From NCBI RefSeq assembly GCF_041438865.1, contig NZ_CP109450.1, forward strand, positions 5,148,501 through 5,212,500: a DNA stretch of 64,000 bases, given 5' to 3'. The translations under genes and the position numbers were made by a program. Below are positions 16,913 through 25,359 of this stretch, piece by piece; within the stretch, counting starts at the first letter, position 1; every line of letters begins with the position of its first letter. The notes below the pieces were generated by a model, which was not told the origin of the DNA, made no database searches, and worked only from the letters and a program-made list of their open reading frames with translations. Source of the stretch: Streptomyces sp. NBC_01471. GTDB taxonomy: Bacteria; Actinomycetota; Actinomycetes; Streptomycetales; Streptomycetaceae.

Positions 16913-17208
16913 GACCAGCGAGAACGGCCTCGGGGGACATCGGTACAGCGGTCGGCGCTGAGAACGATCATGGTCAGGGCGCGAGCGCGCCGACCCGGTC
17001 CCCGTACTCGCGGCGGGCCTTGCGCCGGGCCGGGACCGCCGGGACGCCCTGGCCGCCGTCGAGCGGCCGGCAGCGGGCAAGAGCGGGCAAGGAGCTGACG
17101 GTGCACGGAGGAACGGAGGAACGGCGCTGACGCGCAGGGTGTGGCCCGGCCTCGCCGTACACGCGCAGTCCGTCGTGCACGCGCAGTCCGTCGTGGGTCG
17201 GCTTCGGG
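16913..17208. other. Intergenic region between efflux gene and TetR gene
   Basis: No gene recognised. Holds an 18-bp tandem repeat (17161-17178 and 17179-17196, 17 of 18 identical, unit ACGCGCAGTCCGTCGTGC) close to the end of the TetR gene, a short GGAGGAAC doublet and a GCGGGCAAG doublet. Confidence 0.6.
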
Positions 17209-17844
17209 TCAGGCCGGCGGGTCGGGGGTGTATCTGGCGAGCATGGTCTGGACGGCCTGTTCGACGGCGTTGTGGATGTCGGAGGCTGCGGGGTTCCAGC
17301 CGGTCAGCAGCATGCGGGGCCACAGGACGTAGTTGGCGATCATGCCGAGGAACTGGTTCGCGGCGCTCTCGGCATCGGGCACATCAGCGTTGCCCGCCTC
17401 ATGTTCGGATTCCAGGTAGTGCTGGACGGAGGCGAAGTAGGGCAGTTTGCCGAGCTGGAACTGCATCCGTCCCAGCTCCGGGAAGCGAGGCAGTTCGGCG
17501 ATGACGATCCGGAACAGGCCTGACATGCGGGGCTGGCCGATCAGGTCGGCGTAGCGGTGGCCGATGGCTGTCAGCCCGGAGCGCAGATCTCCCGCCTGTG
17601 GCCGGGCGGCGGTATCGCCGGCGTCGCGCTGCCAGGACTCGGTGACGATGGCCTCGAAGAGGGCCGCCTTGGTGGGGAACTGCTTGAACAGGGTGGACTT
17701 CGAGACTCCGGCCGCTTCGGCGATCCGGGCGAGGGAGGTGCCGTCGTAGCCACGGTCCAAGAACAGTTCTGTGGCCGCGGAGGTGATCGCCTCGCGCTTC
17801 TGCTGGGCGAGCCTGCGGTGATGCGCGGTGAGTTCTGCTGCCAT
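17209..17844 (-). CDS. TetR/AcrR family repressor
   Basis: 211 residues. N-terminal helix-turn-helix at about 20-65: AITSAATELFLDRGYDGTS and IAEAAGVSKSTLFKQFPTKAALF. Helical C-terminal ligand domain. Divergently transcribed from the SDR gene, with two near-identical palindromes between them, so it very likely represses both itself and the SDR gene. Ligand unknown. The efflux pump downstream on the same strand is a possible further target. Confidence 0.9.
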   Translation of the reverse strand: MAAELTAHHRRLAQQKREAITSAATELFLDRGYDGTSLARIAEAAGVSKSTLFKQFPTKAALFEAIVTESWQRDAGDTAARPQAGDLRSGLTAIGHRYADLIGQPRMSGLFRIVIAELPRFPELGRMQFQLGKLPYFASVQHYLESEHEAGNADVPDAESAANQFLGMIANYVLWPRMLLTGWNPAASDIHNAVEQAVQTMLARYTPDPPA

Positions 17845-17864
17845 GCGGAGAGTATGCCGTAGCC

Positions 17865-17939
17865 CCGAGGCGAGTCACTTGACTCGCCTCGGCGGGCCCG
17901 CCTACGGTGCACCAGCAAGGCGAGTCGAGTGACTCGCCT
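17865..17939. promoter_or_regulatory. Twin TetR operators
   Basis: Two copies of GGCGAGTC-N4-GACTCGCC: 17869-17888 (extending to perfect 13-bp arms, 17865-17892) and 17919-17938. Centres are 50 bp apart, near five helical turns. Both lie in the 147-bp gap between the divergent TetR and SDR genes. Confidence 0.85.
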
Positions 17940-17991
17940 CGGGTCTGTGGCACCTGCGCGGATCCTGGTCGTCGCACGGTGGAGGAAGTTC

Positions 17992-18750
17992 ATGACAATC
18001 GACAAGATCGCTTTGGTGACCGGGGCGAATCGCGGCCTCGGGCGCAGCGCGGCCATCGCCCTGGCCACACGCGGAGTGCGGGTCGTGGTCACCCACCGCG
18101 GCGATGTGGCCGGGGCCGAGAAAACGGCGGAACAGGTCCGGGCCGTGGGCGGGACTGCCGCAGTTCTCCGGCTCGACATCAGCGACGTCTCCTCCTTCGC
18201 GTCCTTCACCTCCGAACTGGGCGCGCAGCTGGAGCGATGGGGTGCTTCGCGGTTCGACATCCTGGTCAACAACGCGGGAGTGGGAGTCTTCGGGCCGCTG
18301 GAGACTGTCACGATCGACGACTTCGACACGGTGATGGGCACCAACGTCCGGGGCACCTTCTTCCTCATCCAGTCGCTCGTGCCACTGCTGGCCCAGGGTG
18401 GCCAGGTCATCAACGTCTCGACGTCACTGACCCGCCACACCAGCCCTGCCACCTCGGCCTACTCCGCCTCGAAGGCCGCCGTCGAAGCTCTGAGCCGCAC
18501 CCTCGCCGCAGAGCTCGGACCTCGCGGTATCCGGGTCAACTCCATCGCCCCGGGGCCGACCGCCACCGACTTCAACGGCGGGGCGATGCGGGACGACGCC
18601 GGAATGCGGCAGGTTCTGGCCGGGCAGACCGCGCTCGGCCGCGTCGGCGAACCTGAGGAGATCGGCGACGCCATCGCTACGCTGGCCTCCGAGGGATTGC
18701 GCTGGGTCACCGCCCAGCGCATCGAGGTCTCCGGCGGCGCCCTCCTGTGA
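17992..18750 (+). CDS. Short-chain dehydrogenase/reductase
   Basis: 252 residues; GGAGGAAG lies just upstream of the ATG. Classical SDR: cofactor motif TGANRGLG (about 10-17), NNAG at about 90, catalytic Ser-Tyr-Lys in NVSTSLTRH and YSASKAAVEALS, and IAPGPTATDF. His/Arg after the second strand (THRGD) favours NADPH. FabG-like oxidoreductase on an unknown carbonyl. Expression controlled by the adjacent TetR protein through twin operators. Confidence 0.9.
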   Translation: MTIDKIALVTGANRGLGRSAAIALATRGVRVVVTHRGDVAGAEKTAEQVRAVGGTAAVLRLDISDVSSFASFTSELGAQLERWGASRFDILVNNAGVGVFGPLETVTIDDFDTVMGTNVRGTFFLIQSLVPLLAQGGQVINVSTSLTRHTSPATSAYSASKAAVEALSRTLAAELGPRGIRVNSIAPGPTATDFNGGAMRDDAGMRQVLAGQTALGRVGEPEEIGDAIATLASEGLRWVTAQRIEVSGGALL

Positions 18751-18923
18751 CGCCGGGCGACGGTCGGTAGGGAAGCTAGGGAAGCAGGCAGTGACGGCGC
18801 CGCCCCGCTCCGACTCCGAGCCGACCGACTCGTCCTCATCCTCGTCCGGCTCTGGCGCGGCAGGGTCCCGAAGCGGGCGCGGGGCGCCGGCGGCCGGAAG
18901 GATGGCGGTGAGGCTGTAGCCGT

Positions 18924-19026
18924 GACCCGCTGGAGAAGCTCACTCCGCGCGCACGCGAAGTGCTGGCCCTGGTGGCCGAGGGCAAGCCGGACGCGGCGGT
19001 CGCCCTCGCCTTCCTCAAGGCGTGGG
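18924..19026 (+). pseudogene. LuxR/NarL-type response regulator relic
   Basis: The plus frame reads DPLEKLTPRAREVLALVAEG, closely matching the start of a LuxR C-terminal HTH (usual form LTPREREVLALVAEG), then degenerates (KPDAAVALAFLKAWA). No receiver domain upstream, a stop codon just 5', and the recognition helix is missing. A remnant of a deleted regulator gene, immediately beside tRNA-Lys copy 2. Confidence 0.65.
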
Positions 19027-19073
19027 CCATGTCCTGCGGCCGACGCCAGGACCGGTCGCCCCTGCCCGCACAC

Positions 19074-19107
19074 GAAGAAGCCCCCCGCTTCCGCGAGGGG
19101 CTTCTTC
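19074..19107 (-). terminator. tRNA-Lys (copy 2) terminator
   Basis: GAAGAAGCCCC and its complement (19097-19107), extended inward by CGC/GCG around a TTCC loop. Identical to the hairpin after copy 3. Confidence 0.8.
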
Positions 19108-19113
19108 CGTCTG

Positions 19114-19187
19114 TGCGCCGCCAGGGACTCGAACCCCGGACCCGCTGATTAAGAGTCAGCTGCTCTAACCAACTGAGCTAGCGGCGC
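19114..19187 (-). tRNA. tRNA-Lys(CTT), copy 2
   Basis: Identical in all 74 nt to copies 1 and 3; anticodon CTT. Part of a 124-bp block (19072-19195) repeated exactly at 32750-32873. Confidence 0.95.
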
Positions 19188-19260
19188 CTGCTGACTCGGA
19201 AATAGTAGCTGGTCCGACGGGGTGCTCCAAACCAGGTCAAGATCACCCCCGGAACCGGCC

Positions 19261-20019
19261 TCAGAGGGCGAGCGAGAGCACCACGGGCGCGGCCTGCCGG
19301 TTCAGTGAATCCGCCGCCGCGCGCAGCCGGTGGGCATGCTCGATCGGCAGCGAAAGGGCCAGGCACCCGACGGTGGATCCCGCGGTGAGCGGCACCGCGG
19401 CGCAGACCGTGCCCACCGCGTACTCCTGGATGTCCAGCACCGGAACCGTGGCCGGCTGGGAGTCCAGCTTGGAGAAGAGGACCCGCTCGTTGGTGATCGT
19501 CTTCGAGGTGAGCCGGGCGATCTTGTGGCGCGAGATGTGGTCGCGGCGGGCGTTCTGGTCGAGCTGGTTCAGCAGGCACTTGCCCGCCGCGCTGGCGTGC
19601 GCCGACGAGCGGAAGTCCACCCACTCCTGGACCGCGGGCGTCAGCGGGCCGTCGGCGACCTGGGTGATCTTCATTTCGCCGTCGATGTACCGGCTGATGT
19701 AGACGGCGGCACCCACCGAGTCCCGCAGCTGGTCCAGGGTGTTCTGGAGCTTGGCCTGGAGCGCCGTCTCGCGGGTGGCGCCGGAGCCGAGCAGGACCAG
19801 CGAGTCGCCGATGATGTACGCGCCGTCACTGACCTGCTCGACGTACCCCTCGCGGCGCAGCATCAGCAGCAGTGCGGAGAGGTGGAAGGTGGGCAGGCCG
19901 GTCTCACGTGCGATGTCGGCGTCGGTCACGCCGCCGCCGTACTTGGAGACGGTCTCCAGCACGCGCAGTGCGTACTGCACCGAATGGAACGGCGCGGTCG
20001 GCTCGGGCTTCAGCGCCAC
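19261..20019 (-). CDS. IclR family transcriptional regulator
   Basis: 252 residues from a GTG start. N-terminal winged helix (about 12-75: SVQYALRVLETVSKYGGG, ADIARETGLPTFHLSALLLML) and C-terminal IclR effector domain (AAGKCLLNQL, VCAAVPL near 210). IclR proteins bind aromatic or small organic acids. It is downstream of the importer operon on the same strand, 164 nt after ehuA, and is the only regulator within the catabolic island, so it is the likely local controller. Confidence 0.88.
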   Translation of the reverse strand: MALKPEPTAPFHSVQYALRVLETVSKYGGGVTDADIARETGLPTFHLSALLLMLRREGYVEQVSDGAYIIGDSLVLLGSGATRETALQAKLQNTLDQLRDSVGAAVYISRYIDGEMKITQVADGPLTPAVQEWVDFRSSAHASAAGKCLLNQLDQNARRDHISRHKIARLTSKTITNERVLFSKLDSQPATVPVLDIQEYAVGTVCAAVPLTAGSTVGCLALSLPIEHAHRLRAAADSLNRQAAPVVLSLAL

Positions 20020-20183
20020 GGTTCCCCCTACAGGTTGTGACCGTTTGCTCGCGTACCACGATAGCCGTCAAGGACCCGTTGTGGGGGGCCTGTTGACGAC
20101 TTGCTGGCGCGCCCCGCGCCGTCAAGCTGGGGCGCGCCACCGTGGCATATGCCAGAGTCATGATTCTGGACGGGAGGCTGAGG

Positions 20184-21071
20184 TCAGAGCACTGCGCTGA
20201 GGAACTCGCGTGTACGTTCGTGCTCCGGGTCGCTGAAGATTTTTTCCGGAGAACCGGACTCGATCACCTTCCCGGAATCGAACATCAGGACGTCGTCGGA
20301 GATGTCCCGGGCGAAGTTCATCTCGTGGGTGACGCACAGCATGGTGATGTCGGTCGTGCGGGCGATGTCGCGCAGCACGTCCAGCACCCCGGCCACCAGC
20401 TCCGGGTCGAGCGCCGATGTGACCTCGTCGAGGAGCAGCACCTGCGGGCGCATCGCGAGTGCGCGGGCGATGGCGACGCGCTGCTGCTGGCCGCCGGAGA
20501 GCTGGTTCGGCTTGGCGTCCGCGCGGTCACCGAGTCCGACCAGGTCGAGCAGGCCCTTGGCGCGCTCGGAAGCCTCGTCCTTGGACATCCCGAGGACCCG
20601 GACCGGAGCCTCGGTGATGTTGCGCAGCACCGACATGTTCGGGAACAGGTTGAACTGCTGGAACACCATGCCGATGTTCTTGCGCACCTCGCGTATCTGC
20701 TTCTCGCCGTTCGACGGGAAGAGCTGGTCGCCGTTGACGGTGATCACCCCTTCGTCCGGCTTGAGCAACGTCATCAGGAGTCTGAGGATCGTCGTCTTCC
20801 CGGAACCGGAAGGGCCGATGAGGGTGACGTGCTTGCCCGGCTGGACCGAGAAGCAGAGATTGTCGAGCACGGTGTTCTCACCGAACCGCTTCGTGACGTT
20901 GTCGAAGCGGATCAGTTCGTTCGCGGTGACCGGCTTCGCCGGGGTCTTGATGACCTCGGCCGCCGTGGTGGTGCTCTCGGGGCTGCCGGTGTGCTCCGTG
21001 TGCTCGGCGGGTACGGCGGGCTCGGTGTTGTTGGGCTTCGCGGTGTTGTGGGGGTTCGCGTCAGCGGACAA
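20184..21071 (-). CDS. ehuA: Ehu-type amino-acid/ectoine ABC importer ATPase
   Basis: 295 residues from a TTG start at 21071, preceded by GGAG; an alternative TTG lies 24 nt upstream. A disordered Thr/Pro-rich N-terminus of about 45 residues precedes the ABC domain. Walker A GPSGSGKTT, Q-loop FQQFNLF, signature LSGGQQQRVAIARAL, Walker B VLLLDEVTSALD, H-loop CVTHEM. Polar amino-acid uptake subfamily; sequence closest to what is annotated EhuA (ectoine/hydroxyectoine). Last gene of the ehuBCDA operon, overlapping ehuD by about 11 nt. Confidence 0.8.
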   Translation of the reverse strand: MSADANPHNTAKPNNTEPAVPAEHTEHTGSPESTTTAAEVIKTPAKPVTANELIRFDNVTKRFGENTVLDNLCFSVQPGKHVTLIGPSGSGKTTILRLLMTLLKPDEGVITVNGDQLFPSNGEKQIREVRKNIGMVFQQFNLFPNMSVLRNITEAPVRVLGMSKDEASERAKGLLDLVGLGDRADAKPNQLSGGQQQRVAIARALAMRPQVLLLDEVTSALDPELVAGVLDVLRDIARTTDITMLCVTHEMNFARDISDDVLMFDSGKVIESGSPEKIFSDPEHERTREFLSAVL

Positions 21072-21714
21072 GGCGGCGCTCCAGGGCTCGTACAAGAAGA
21101 GATGCCGGATAGGCGATGACGATGAAGGCGACGCCGACGACGGTGAGCGCCTCGTTGTACTGGAAGGTCATGCCGCCCTCCAGGCGGGCCTGACCCAGCA
21201 GGTCCAGCACACTGATCGCGACGACCAGGGGAGTGTCCTTCAGCATCGCGATGACGTAGTTGCCGAGTGCGGGAAGCACCCGGCGGATCGCCTGCGGCAG
21301 GATCACCGCGGTCCAGGTGCGGCTGCGGGGCAGGGAGAGCGCGGTGGCCGCCTCCCACTGTCCGACCGGCACCGCGTCGATGCCGGCCCGGTAGACCTGG
21401 GCGGTGTACGTCGAGTAGTGCACGCCGATCGCGACCGTGCCGGTGGTCAGCGCGGAGAACTGGATGCCCCACTCGGGAAGCACGAAGAACAGGAAGAACA
21501 GCTGCACCAGCAAGGGGGTGTTGCGGATGAACTCGGTGATGAAGTTCACCGGCCACCGTACGAAACGCGTCTTCACGCGGTAGCCGAGCGCCCAGACCAG
21601 ACCCAGCGTGAAGGAGAGCACCGAGCCGAGCACCAGGATCTGGAGGGTGGTGAGCAGCCCGTCCCAGAAACGTGGCATGAAGTCCGCGACCGCGGACCAG
21701 TCCCAGCTGTTCAT
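21061..21714 (-). CDS. ehuD: Ehu-type ABC importer permease
   Basis: 217 residues, HisM/GlnP-type permease (about five helices; first TLQILVLGSVLSFTLGLVWAL). EAA loop region ATALSLPRSRTWTAVILPQA. Overlaps ehuC by ATGA and precedes ehuA. Pairs with EhuC to form the channel. Confidence 0.82.
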   Translation of the reverse strand: MNSWDWSAVADFMPRFWDGLLTTLQILVLGSVLSFTLGLVWALGYRVKTRFVRWPVNFITEFIRNTPLLVQLFFLFFVLPEWGIQFSALTTGTVAIGVHYSTYTAQVYRAGIDAVPVGQWEAATALSLPRSRTWTAVILPQAIRRVLPALGNYVIAMLKDTPLVVAISVLDLLGQARLEGGMTFQYNEALTVVGVAFIVIAYPASLLVRALERRLVR

Positions 21715-22382
21715 CGGGCACCTCCGGTGGCCGTGAGGCCGAGATTGGCCCGGGTCTTGCGCTCAAGTGCCCGCATTCCACGGGTGAGTACGAACGCGAT
21801 GACGAAGTAGATGACCAGGACCACGGAGTAGATCTTGGAGCTCTCCTGAGTGGCGAGCCGCACCAGGTAGGCGGCGAACGACACGTCTCCGACGCCGAGC
21901 AGCGAGACCAGCGCCGTGCCCTTGAGCAGCTCGATCAGCAGGTTCGAGAACGGCGGCATCATCTCGGGTATCGCCTGCGGCAGCAGGATCAGCCGCATCC
22001 GCTGCCACGGGGTGAAGTTGAGCGCGACACCCGCCTCGCGCTGCGCGGGCGCGACCGCGTTCAGCGCGCCGCGGACGATCTCGGCCCCGTACGCCCCGTA
22101 CGAGAGACCCAGGGCGAGCACCGCGGCCCACATCGGCACCAGCGCCCAGCCGAACAGGTTCGGCAGCACGAAGAAGATCCAGAACATCAGCACGAGGGAC
22201 GAGGTGCCGCGGAAGATCTCCGTGTAGAAACCCGCCAGGAACCGCACCACGCGGGAGCGGTGCGCCCTGGCCATGCCGATGCCGAAGGCCACGACGACGG
22301 CCAGCGCGGCACTGTAGAGGGTGAGTTGGATGGTGATCCAGATGCCCGGAAGCACCCAGTGCTGCCACAGTCCGGACGTCAT
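21711..22382 (-). CDS. ehuC: Ehu-type ABC importer permease
   Basis: 223 residues from ATG 22382, whose start overlaps the ehuB stop (ATGA); a GTG two codons upstream is an alternative. HisM-type amino-acid permease with FRGTSSLVLMFWIFFVLP and an EAA loop reading EAGVALNFTPWQRMRLILLP. Second gene of the operon. Confidence 0.82.
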   Translation of the reverse strand: MTSGLWQHWVLPGIWITIQLTLYSAALAVVVAFGIGMARAHRSRVVRFLAGFYTEIFRGTSSLVLMFWIFFVLPNLFGWALVPMWAAVLALGLSYGAYGAEIVRGALNAVAPAQREAGVALNFTPWQRMRLILLPQAIPEMMPPFSNLLIELLKGTALVSLLGVGDVSFAAYLVRLATQESSKIYSVVLVIYFVIAFVLTRGMRALERKTRANLGLTATGGAR

Positions 22383-23299
22383 GCGCACAGCTCCTTGGCC
22401 GTCAGCGTGGTCATCTCGTCCTTGGTGAACCCGAACCGACTGAGCACCCGGAAGAGTTCGCCGCTCTTCTTCATCTTGTGGATCTCGACGTTGAAGGCGT
22501 CACGGAGTGAGGTGTCGGTGCGGCGGAAGGTGAACCCGCCGCCGTCGATCTTCTTCTTGCCGTCGATCGTGGTCGCGAAGGCCTTGGTGGCCTCGGCCTT
22601 GCGGCTCTTCTTCACCACCTCGCGAACGGTCAGCGAGGTACCGGCGAAGACGTCGACCCGGCCGGACTCGACGGCGTTCAGGCCCGCCACCTGGTCCTGG
22701 AGAATGACGATGTCCTTCTCCTTGTATCCGGCCGCTACGGCGTAGGCGATCTCGGCGTACGCGGTGCCGGTGGCGAACTTCGCCCTGGCCTTCACACAGT
22801 CCTGGTAGTTGTGCAGGTTCTTCGGGTTGCCCTTGCGGACGATGAAGGCGTCCAGCATCTGGTACTCGGGGTCGGCGAAGATGACCTGCTGGCAGCGGTC
22901 GTGGTTGATGTACATCCCGGCCGAAACGCAGTCGAACTGCTGCGAGTTGAGCCCGGGTATCAGAGAAGCGAAGTCGGTGGCCACCGGCTGGACATGGCCG
23001 ACACCGAGCCGTTTGAAGATTATCTTCGCGAGTTCCACGGCCTCGCCGGTGAAGTCCCCCTGCTCATTGATGTACCCGTACGGCACCTCACCCGCGATGC
23101 CGAGCCTGACCGTGCCCTGCGACGTGAGCCTGGCGAGTGTGTCGCCGGTCGGTACCCGGCTGCAGCCGGCCGCCCCGAGCGCCCCCGCGGCGCCCAGACC
23201 CGCCATGCCGAGCAGGACCGAACGGCGGCGTATGGACTCGATGGGCCGAATGGGGCGTCTTGTGGTGCTTCCTGAGTCGTTCCCTGGTGGTGAAGCCAT
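22379..23299 (-). CDS. ehuB: Ehu-type ABC importer substrate-binding lipoprotein
   Basis: 306 residues. RRRSVLLGMAGLGAAGALG then AAGC gives a twin-arginine-like lipoprotein signal with the lipid-anchored Cys near 46. Mature domain of amino-acid-binding SBP type: LGIAGEVPYGYINEQGDFTG, TDFASLIPGLNSQQFDCVSAG, and GTAYAEI. Closest by eye to EhuB of ectoine importers, but binding specificity cannot be read off. First gene of the importer operon; 107 nt separate it from the divergent DUF3830 gene. No clear SD, so the start may be further upstream. Confidence 0.8.
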   Translation of the reverse strand: MASPPGNDSGSTTRRPIRPIESIRRRSVLLGMAGLGAAGALGAAGCSRVPTGDTLARLTSQGTVRLGIAGEVPYGYINEQGDFTGEAVELAKIIFKRLGVGHVQPVATDFASLIPGLNSQQFDCVSAGMYINHDRCQQVIFADPEYQMLDAFIVRKGNPKNLHNYQDCVKARAKFATGTAYAEIAYAVAAGYKEKDIVILQDQVAGLNAVESGRVDVFAGTSLTVREVVKKSRKAEATKAFATTIDGKKKIDGGGFTFRRTDTSLRDAFNVEIHKMKKSGELFRVLSRFGFTKDEMTTLTAKELCA

Positions 23300-23406
23300 G
23301 GGCGCGCGGCTACCCGACAACAGCCGGTGTATGCCGGTCAATTTCAGCCCCTTGTACGGAGGGGCGGCCTTGACCGTGTGGGGGCTCCGGGGGAAACCAT
23401 GGGGGG

Positions 23407-23907
23407 ATGAGCGATCGATTCGTGGAACTGTCCCTCGACAAGCGCGGTGTGAGCTGCACGGCGAAGCTCCTCGACGACAAGGCGCCGGTGACCTGTGCGG
23501 CCGTCTGGGACGCGCTGCCACTGGGCGGCGACGTCTACCACGCGAAGTACGCGCGCAACGAGATCTACGCCCTGGTCCCCGGCTTCGCGCCGCAGGAGCC
23601 GCCCCTGGAGAACCCGACGGTCACCCCCATTCCGGGGGACCTCTGCTATTTCACCTTCTCCGAGACGGTGTTGGGGACGGACTCGTACGGATACGAGACG
23701 GCGGCCGACCACCGGGGGCGTACGACGGTGGTCGACCTGGCCCTGTTCTACGAGCGGAACAACCTGCTCATCAACGGGGACACGGGGTGGGTACCGGGGA
23801 TCGTGTGGGGCACGGTGGTGGAGGGGCTCGACCGGATGGCGGAGGCCTGCCAGGACCTCTGGCGTTCGGGCGCCACGGGCGAGACCCTCAACTTCCGCCG
23901 GGCGTAG
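23407..23907 (+). CDS. DUF3830 family protein (cyclophilin-like fold)
   Basis: 166 residues, cytoplasmic. Shows the DUF3830 pattern CAAVWDALPLGGDVYHAKYA, GDLCYFTFSE and GDTGWVPGIVWGTV. The family is cyclophilin-like and is found next to amidases, Asp/Glu-racemase-fold enzymes and amino-acid importers; its activity is not established. Divergent from ehuB and convergent with the amidase (42-nt gap), so embedded in the island. Confidence 0.8.
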   Translation: MSDRFVELSLDKRGVSCTAKLLDDKAPVTCAAVWDALPLGGDVYHAKYARNEIYALVPGFAPQEPPLENPTVTPIPGDLCYFTFSETVLGTDSYGYETAADHRGRTTVVDLALFYERNNLLINGDTGWVPGIVWGTVVEGLDRMAEACQDLWRSGATGETLNFRRA

Positions 23908-23949
23908 TTCCTTTCCGGATCCCGGCCCTCAGCTCAAAGGTCCGGCAGC

Positions 23950-25359
23950 TCAAAGGCCCGACGGGCCGGCCGGGCCGGTCGGGGCCACCCCCGCCTCGTA
24001 CAGCGCGTGCGCGGCCCGCAGCACCATCGCGTCCGCATGCCGTGCCCCCACCAGCTGCACGCCGACGGGCAGTCCCGCCGCGTCCGCCCCGCAGGGCACC
24101 GAGGCCGCGGGCTGCTGGGTCAGGTTGAACGGGTACGTGAACGGGGTCCACCCGGTCCAGCGCCGGTGCCCCGAGCCCCGGGGGGCCTCCCGCCCCGCCT
24201 CGAAGGCGGTGATCGGCAGGGTCGGGGTGACCAGCAGGTCGTACCGCTGGTGGAAGAGGCCCATGCGCCGGCCCAGCTCCATCCGTACGTCCACGGCCGC
24301 CAGATAGTCGAGCGCCGAGTACCGCTCGCCCTCCGCGACGACCTCCCGCAGCCCGGGGTCCAGCAGTTCGCGCTGTTCGTGGCCGAGATGCTCCGCCACC
24401 CGGGCCGCCCCGCTGAACCACAGCGTGTGGAAGGCGGCGACCGGATCGGTGAGGTCGGGATCCGTCTCCTCGATGTACGCACCCAGCTCCGCGAGGCGCT
24501 CCACCGCCCGCCGGACCGCGGCCGCCACCGCGGGCTCGACCGCGACCTGGCCGCCGAAGCTCGGTGAGTACGCGATCCGCAGTCCCTTCACCCCGCCGTC
24601 GAGGCCGGTACGGAAGCTGCCTTCGGGCGGTGCCAGCTGCGACCAGTCGCGCGGGTCCGGGCCGCTGATCACGTCCATCATCAGGGCCGCGTCCGCCGCG
24701 TCCCGGGTCATCGGCCCGATGTGCGCGAGCGTCCCGAAGGCGCTCGCCGGAAAGAGCGGGACCCGCCCGTACGTCGGCTTCAGCCCGAAGATCCCGCAGA
24801 ACGACGCCGGGATGCGGACCGAACCCCCGCCGTCGGTCCCCAGCCCCAGCGGCCCGGCCCCGAGCGCCACCGCCGCCGCGGTCCCGCCGCTGGAGCCGCC
24901 CGATGTGCGGGCGGTGTCGTGCGGATTGCGGGTCACCCCGTGCCGGGGGGAGTCGGTGACGCCCTTCCATCCGAACTCGGGTGTCGTCGTCTTGCCGACG
25001 AAGACCGCGCCGTGCTCCCGCAGCCGGGCCACCGACGGGGCGTCCTGGTCCCAGCTGGCGTCCTGCCGTACGGTCCGCGACCCGCGCAGCGTCGGCTCCC
25101 CGCGCAGCAGCAGGATGTCCTTGACCGTGACCGGCACCCCGTCCAGCAGCCCCTGCGGCTCACCCGCGCGCCAGCGCTCCGCCGATGCCCCGGCCTGCCG
25201 CAGGGCCGCGGCGGAGTCGATCCGGACGAAGGCGTTCACCCGGGGCTGCACCGCCTCGGCCCTGTGCAGCACGGCGCGGGCCACGTCGACCGGGGTGAAG
25301 CTGCCCTTCCGGTAGCCGGCCAGAAGGTGAAGGGCGGTGAGGTCGCAGAGCTCAGTCAT
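23950..25359 (-). CDS. Amidase signature family hydrolase
   Basis: 469 residues from ATG 25357-25359. Ser-cisSer-Lys triad: Lys in PVTVKDILLL (about 82), the Gly/Ser signature TSGGSSGGTAAAVALGAG (about 155-172) and LGTDGGGSVRIPASFCG with the nucleophile Ser. Hydrolyses a carboxamide. The first codons overlap the end of the upstream dehydrogenase by 8 nt, so the two are translated together. Substrate unknown; in context it probably opens or deamidates the compound imported by Ehu. Confidence 0.88.
   Translation of the reverse strand: MTELCDLTALHLLAGYRKGSFTPVDVARAVLHRAEAVQPRVNAFVRIDSAAALRQAGASAERWRAGEPQGLLDGVPVTVKDILLLRGEPTLRGSRTVRQDASWDQDAPSVARLREHGAVFVGKTTTPEFGWKGVTDSPRHGVTRNPHDTARTSGGSSGGTAAAVALGAGPLGLGTDGGGSVRIPASFCGIFGLKPTYGRVPLFPASAFGTLAHIGPMTRDAADAALMMDVISGPDPRDWSQLAPPEGSFRTGLDGGVKGLRIAYSPSFGGQVAVEPAVAAAVRRAVERLAELGAYIEETDPDLTDPVAAFHTLWFSGAARVAEHLGHEQRELLDPGLREVVAEGERYSALDYLAAVDVRMELGRRMGLFHQRYDLLVTPTLPITAFEAGREAPRGSGHRRWTGWTPFTYPFNLTQQPAASVPCGADAAGLPVGVQLVGARHADAMVLRAAHALYEAGVAPTGPAGPSGL

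Larger units (their letters stand above)
18751..19113. other. Gene-free stretch with LuxR relic
   Basis: First 170 nt hold nothing recognisable; then a decayed LuxR helix-turn-helix fragment (18924-19026) and the tRNA-Lys terminator hairpin. Confidence 0.6.

Noticed and set aside
15264..16940. Continuation of the SMI1/KNR4 reading frame to give a 1197-residue protein
   Set aside because: The upstream 560 codons are an out-of-frame shadow of the MFS transporter; the SMI1 protein has its own ATG at 15263 at the start of the conserved domain.
18924..19148. A functional small LuxR-like gene
   Set aside because: No receiver domain, no recognition helix, and the frame runs on into the tRNA terminator and tRNA.
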